Source of the DNA: Bacteroidota bacterium
Lineage (GTDB): Bacteria > Bacteroidota > Bacteroidia > JAFLBG01
Direction: 5' to 3'
Assembly: GCA_017303975.1 (NCBI GenBank)
Contig: JAFLBG010000013.1
Location: forward strand, 1-64,000
Length of the DNA stretch: 64,000 nt
Below, in pieces: positions 61,424 to 64,000 of this stretch. The position numbers and the translations under genes are program-made. Under the pieces are notes generated by a model. It was given only the letters and a program-made list of their open reading frames with translations. It made no database searches and was not told the origin of the DNA. Every line of letters starts with the position of its first letter. Within the stretch, counting starts at the first letter, position 1.

Positions 61424-62179
61424 ATGACCATATTTATAACAGGAGCAACAGCAGGATTTGGAAAAGCTACAGCCGAGCTATTTGCCAAAAACGGATACAA
61501 TTTAATTTTAGCTGGCAGAAGAGAAAACAGATTAAATTTTATTGCAAAAGATTTACAAAGCAAATATTCGATTAAGGTATTGACCTTATGTTTTGATGTT
61601 CGAAAATTAGAAGATGTAAAAAAAGCAATTGCTTCACTTACCCAAGAATGGCGAAACATAGACATTTTGGTAAACAATGCAGGCTTGGCAATGGGACTAT
61701 CCTCTATTCAAGAGGGTAATATTGATGATTGGGAAATAATGATTGATACCAACATTAAAGGATTGTTATACATGACACGATTGATAACTCCTTTAATGAT
61801 TGAAAAGCAGAAAGGACATATTATTAATATTGGGTCTATTGCAGGCAAAGAAGTGTATGCTAACGGAAATATTTATTGTGCCACCAAACATGCCGTTGAT
61901 GCGCTAAACAAAGCCATGCGCATTGATTTACTTCCGCATCATATAAGAGTAACGGCAATTAATCCGGGAATGGCAGAAACAGAATTCTCTATTGTACGAT
62001 TTAAAGGAGATGAAGAGCGTGCAAAAAAAACCTACCTTGGATTAAAACCTTTACAAGCCGAAGATATTGCCGAAACAATTTACTGGGTGGCAACACGACC
62101 GGCACATGTAAACATAAATGATTTGATTATAACACCCACTGTGCAAGCTAACGCTACAACTGTAATTCGAAAGAGTTAA
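61424..62179 (+). CDS. SDR-family oxidoreductase (YdfG-like)
   Basis: About 251 residues. The cofactor motif is MTIFITGATAGFGKATAEL (TGxxxGxG with GFG), followed by LAGRRENRL (an NADPH-preferring Arg pair), LVNNAGLA, INIGSIAG and the catalytic pair in YCATKHAVD (Y-x3-K). The later NPGMAETEFSIVRFKGDEER is typical of YdfG-type serine/3-hydroxy-acid dehydrogenases. I choose the ATG at 61424 because the extension to 61388 adds twelve residues not found in the family. The substrate could be L-allo-threonine, serine or 3-hydroxypropionate-type compounds. Confidence 0.88.
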   Translation: MTIFITGATAGFGKATAELFAKNGYNLILAGRRENRLNFIAKDLQSKYSIKVLTLCFDVRKLEDVKKAIASLTQEWRNIDILVNNAGLAMGLSSIQEGNIDDWEIMIDTNIKGLLYMTRLITPLMIEKQKGHIINIGSIAGKEVYANGNIYCATKHAVDALNKAMRIDLLPHHIRVTAINPGMAETEFSIVRFKGDEERAKKTYLGLKPLQAEDIAETIYWVATRPAHVNINDLIITPTVQANATTVIRKS

Positions 62180-62213
62180 GTTTTGAAATCTTTCAATTAG
62201 AATATTTTTAGGT

Positions 62214-63317
62214 ATGCTCTCAAGAGAAGAAAAAATACGCTATAGCCGTCATATTATGATGTCGGAGTTTGGCATAGAAAACCAAGAAAAGCTAAAACAG
62301 AGCAAAGTATTAATAATTGGAGCAGGAGGCTTAGGATGTCCGGCATTGCAGTATTTAACAGCTGCAGGAGTTGGTACTATTGGAATTGTGGATGATGACA
62401 CCGTTTCAGAATCAAACTTACAACGGCAAATTTTATTTACGAGAGATGATGTTGGAAAATTAAAAGTGGAAGTTGCGATTAAAAAACTTCAACTACAGAA
62501 TCCATTCACACAATTTATTGGCTTTACAGAAAGACTAAATACTAAAAATGCACTATCAATACTTAACGATTTTGATTTACTAATTGATGGAAGCGATAAT
62601 TTTGCGACACGTTACTTAGTAAATGATGCGTGTGTAATCCTAAACAAACCTTTTGTTTTTGGCTCCATACATAAATTTGAAGGGCAAGTAACAGTTTTCA
62701 ATTACAGAAATGGCCCAACCTACCGTTGCTTATTTCCGGAGCCGGCAAGTATGACAGATACTCCAAACTGCGCTACAATTGGTGTATTAGGAGCACTACC
62801 CGGAATAGTAGGAACAATGCAGGCTACAGAAGCTATTAAAATAGTGTGCCAATTAGGAGAGAGCATCTCCGGCAAATTACTGGTGTTTAATTGTTTGCAA
62901 AACACCTATAACACTTATGAAATTGAATTGAATCCGGAAAATAAAAAGATAAAGGAACTTGAAAATAATTACGAACTACTTTGCTTCAACCCTAGCCTTG
63001 TTAATTCCATTTCACCACAAGAATTACATACAAAAATGCAGTTGGGAGAAGACATTGATATTATAGATGTTCGAGAGCCTTCTGAATTTGAGTTGTGCAA
63101 AATATCAGAAAAACTAATTCCGTTAAATACAATTCCGAATAATTACAATCAAATTGCAAAAAACAAAACGGTTGTATTGTACTGCCATCATGGAATGCGA
63201 AGTGCACAAGCAATTAAATTTTTACAAGAAAAATACAGTTATACCAATTTGTTAAACTTAGAAGGTGGAATACACCAATGGGCTATGACAGTTGACTCGT
63301 ATGTACCGACATACTGA
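62214..63317 (+). CDS. moeB: MoeB/ThiF-type adenylyltransferase fused to a rhodanese domain
   Basis: 367 residues. The ThiF/E1-like domain (about 1-245) has IRYSRHIMMSEFGIENQEKL, the ATP loop KVLIIGAGGLGCPALQYL, DDDTVSESNLQRQILF, LIDGSDNFATRYLVNDAC and PNCATIGVLGALPGIVGTMQ. It adenylates the C-terminus of a ubiquitin-like sulfur carrier (MoaD or ThiS). The rhodanese domain (about 260-367) has IDVREPSEFELC and the active Cys in VVLYCHHGMRSAQAI, and would supply sulfur. The usual zinc CxxC pairs of MoeB appear reduced to single cysteines. No moaD or thiS is adjacent. It follows the SDR gene by 34 bases. Confidence 0.88.
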   Translation: MLSREEKIRYSRHIMMSEFGIENQEKLKQSKVLIIGAGGLGCPALQYLTAAGVGTIGIVDDDTVSESNLQRQILFTRDDVGKLKVEVAIKKLQLQNPFTQFIGFTERLNTKNALSILNDFDLLIDGSDNFATRYLVNDACVILNKPFVFGSIHKFEGQVTVFNYRNGPTYRCLFPEPASMTDTPNCATIGVLGALPGIVGTMQATEAIKIVCQLGESISGKLLVFNCLQNTYNTYEIELNPENKKIKELENNYELLCFNPSLVNSISPQELHTKMQLGEDIDIIDVREPSEFELCKISEKLIPLNTIPNNYNQIAKNKTVVLYCHHGMRSAQAIKFLQEKYSYTNLLNLEGGIHQWAMTVDSYVPTY

Positions 63318-63425
63318 CCGAACTAGTTGAAATAAAATGAATAAGTCCAAATTTATATTCTATCCATTTTAGTAGCTTAAAAAGATTATTTTTTGTATAT
63401 TAAGCTATCGCTTTAACCACATTTT

Positions 63426-64000
63426 ATGGCTGTTGAATCCGGCTTAGAAAAATTACTTAAAAAAAATTCCAACCTAAACGAACTTATATTAAACAAGATA
63501 GGAACCATTGCAATGGTTGCCGATAAAAATGCGAATATTGTTTATGTAAGCCCTTCAATTACGAAAATATTAGGATACACACCACAAGAAATTTCAGGAC
63601 AAAATTGGTGGTTATTAGCACATTCAGATTCCGTAAAACGAGAAGAATATATTACATCTGTAAAGAATTGCATTACAGGAAGCGCTCCGTTAAACAAAAC
63701 AGTTCACACCAATCCGGTAAGAGATAAAAATGGCACTATTAAATGGATTCAATGGCAAGATTCGCTTATTCCGGGAGAGTATTTAATTGGCATAGGGCAA
63801 GAAGTAACGGATAATATTTTTCAACAAGAAATTATTAAAATTCAAAACAAACAATTAGAGCTACTATCACAAGTAGCTAGCAAAACAGACAATATCGTAT
63901 TGATACTTGATGGCATTGGAGATATTTTATGGGTAAGTCCTAGTTTTGAAAATTTACATCATTTGTCGTACGAAAAATTTACAGAAACATTTGGCAAATC
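63426..64000 (+). CDS. PAS-domain sensor protein, partial (C-terminus outside window)
   Basis: From the ATG at 63426 the open frame reads MAVESGLEKLLKKNSNLNEL and runs off the window after about 191 residues. A PAS domain (about 20-130) shows GTIAMVADKNANIVYVSPSI, KILGYTPQEISGQNWW and a PAC-like end KWIQWQDSLIPGEYLIGIGQE. A second PAS domain begins near residue 150 (DNIVLILDGIGDILWVSPSF). Bacteroidota proteins of this build normally continue into a histidine kinase, but the output domain is not visible. The ligand is unknown. Confidence 0.85.
   Translation, partial: MAVESGLEKLLKKNSNLNELILNKIGTIAMVADKNANIVYVSPSITKILGYTPQEISGQNWWLLAHSDSVKREEYITSVKNCITGSAPLNKTVHTNPVRDKNGTIKWIQWQDSLIPGEYLIGIGQEVTDNIFQQEIIKIQNKQLELLSQVASKTDNIVLILDGIGDILWVSPSFENLHHLSYEKFTETFGK

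Overview
The window is AT-rich chromosomal DNA from a member of the Bacteroidota. The evidence is: eight secreted proteins ending in type IX secretion (T9SS) sorting domains (four type A, four of the gliding-motility-associated type B/CHU_C kind); a SecDF fusion; SpoIIE-type phosphatases of the Bacteroidota pattern; DUF4159 and UPF0316 proteins; and promoter elements fitting the Bacteroidota -7 consensus TAnnTTTG. I cannot name the genus. There is no phage, transposase, integrase or CRISPR array, so this looks like core chromosome with lineage-specific cargo genes.

Layout. 1-392: start of pyrR, cut by the window edge. 433-2934: PKD/SprB-repeat T9SS cargo. 3243-6619: glycosyltransferase, DUF1801 protein, YjdM/PhnA-like protein, FHS-type sugar permease. 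6700-11705: four-gene rightward run of lipoprotein, secreted protein, TerB-like/ABCG-type ABC fusion and YdeI-like protein. 11708-14552: mpl with a two-nuclease protein, then tRNA-Arg(TCT). 14866-27304: an OmpA/PD40/TPR protein with PorE-like architecture, a T9SS cargo protein, a UPF0316 protein, and three T9SS-exported proteins related to peptidases (S8, C25-like, C10). 27589-31972: RelA/SpoT and a TPR-SpoIIE phosphatase 4 bases apart. 31964-35115: two co-oriented CHU_C cargo genes with closely related ends. 35151-38632: aspartate kinase, GNAT acetyltransferase, unknown helical protein. 38780-42730: giant SBBP/PKD/SprB cargo gene bracketed by an identical 20-bp sequence. 42928-43609: a small gene broken at an A9 tract, then a cysteine-rich peptide gene with a lanthipeptide-like leader and a strong hairpin behind it. 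43638-46861: ftsK-lolA. 47020-51245: lipoprotein and a propeller/Y_Y_Y/SpoIIE sensor. 51268-51636: RNase P RNA. 51669-64000: SDR, radical SAM, AIM24-like, tatA, secDF, DUF4159, aroC, second SDR, MoeB-rhodanese, and the start of a PAS protein.

How the parts fit. Much of the coding capacity makes exported or surface proteins. SecDF and LolA serve general export and lipoprotein traffic, TatA the twin-arginine route, and the PorE-like protein could support T9SS; no core T9SS genes (porK-N, sov, porU/V) are present. Two SpoIIE phosphatases, one probably co-transcribed with the (p)ppGpp enzyme, suggest signalling outputs, but no anti-sigma partner is visible.

The least ordinary regions are the orphan RiPP-like precursor with its broken neighbour, the TerB-like/ABC operon, the Cas4-like plus DEDD-like nuclease fusion beside mpl, the rsh-SpoIIE pair, and the C25-like protein with a changed active-site position. 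All functions are read from sequence by eye; no database search was run.
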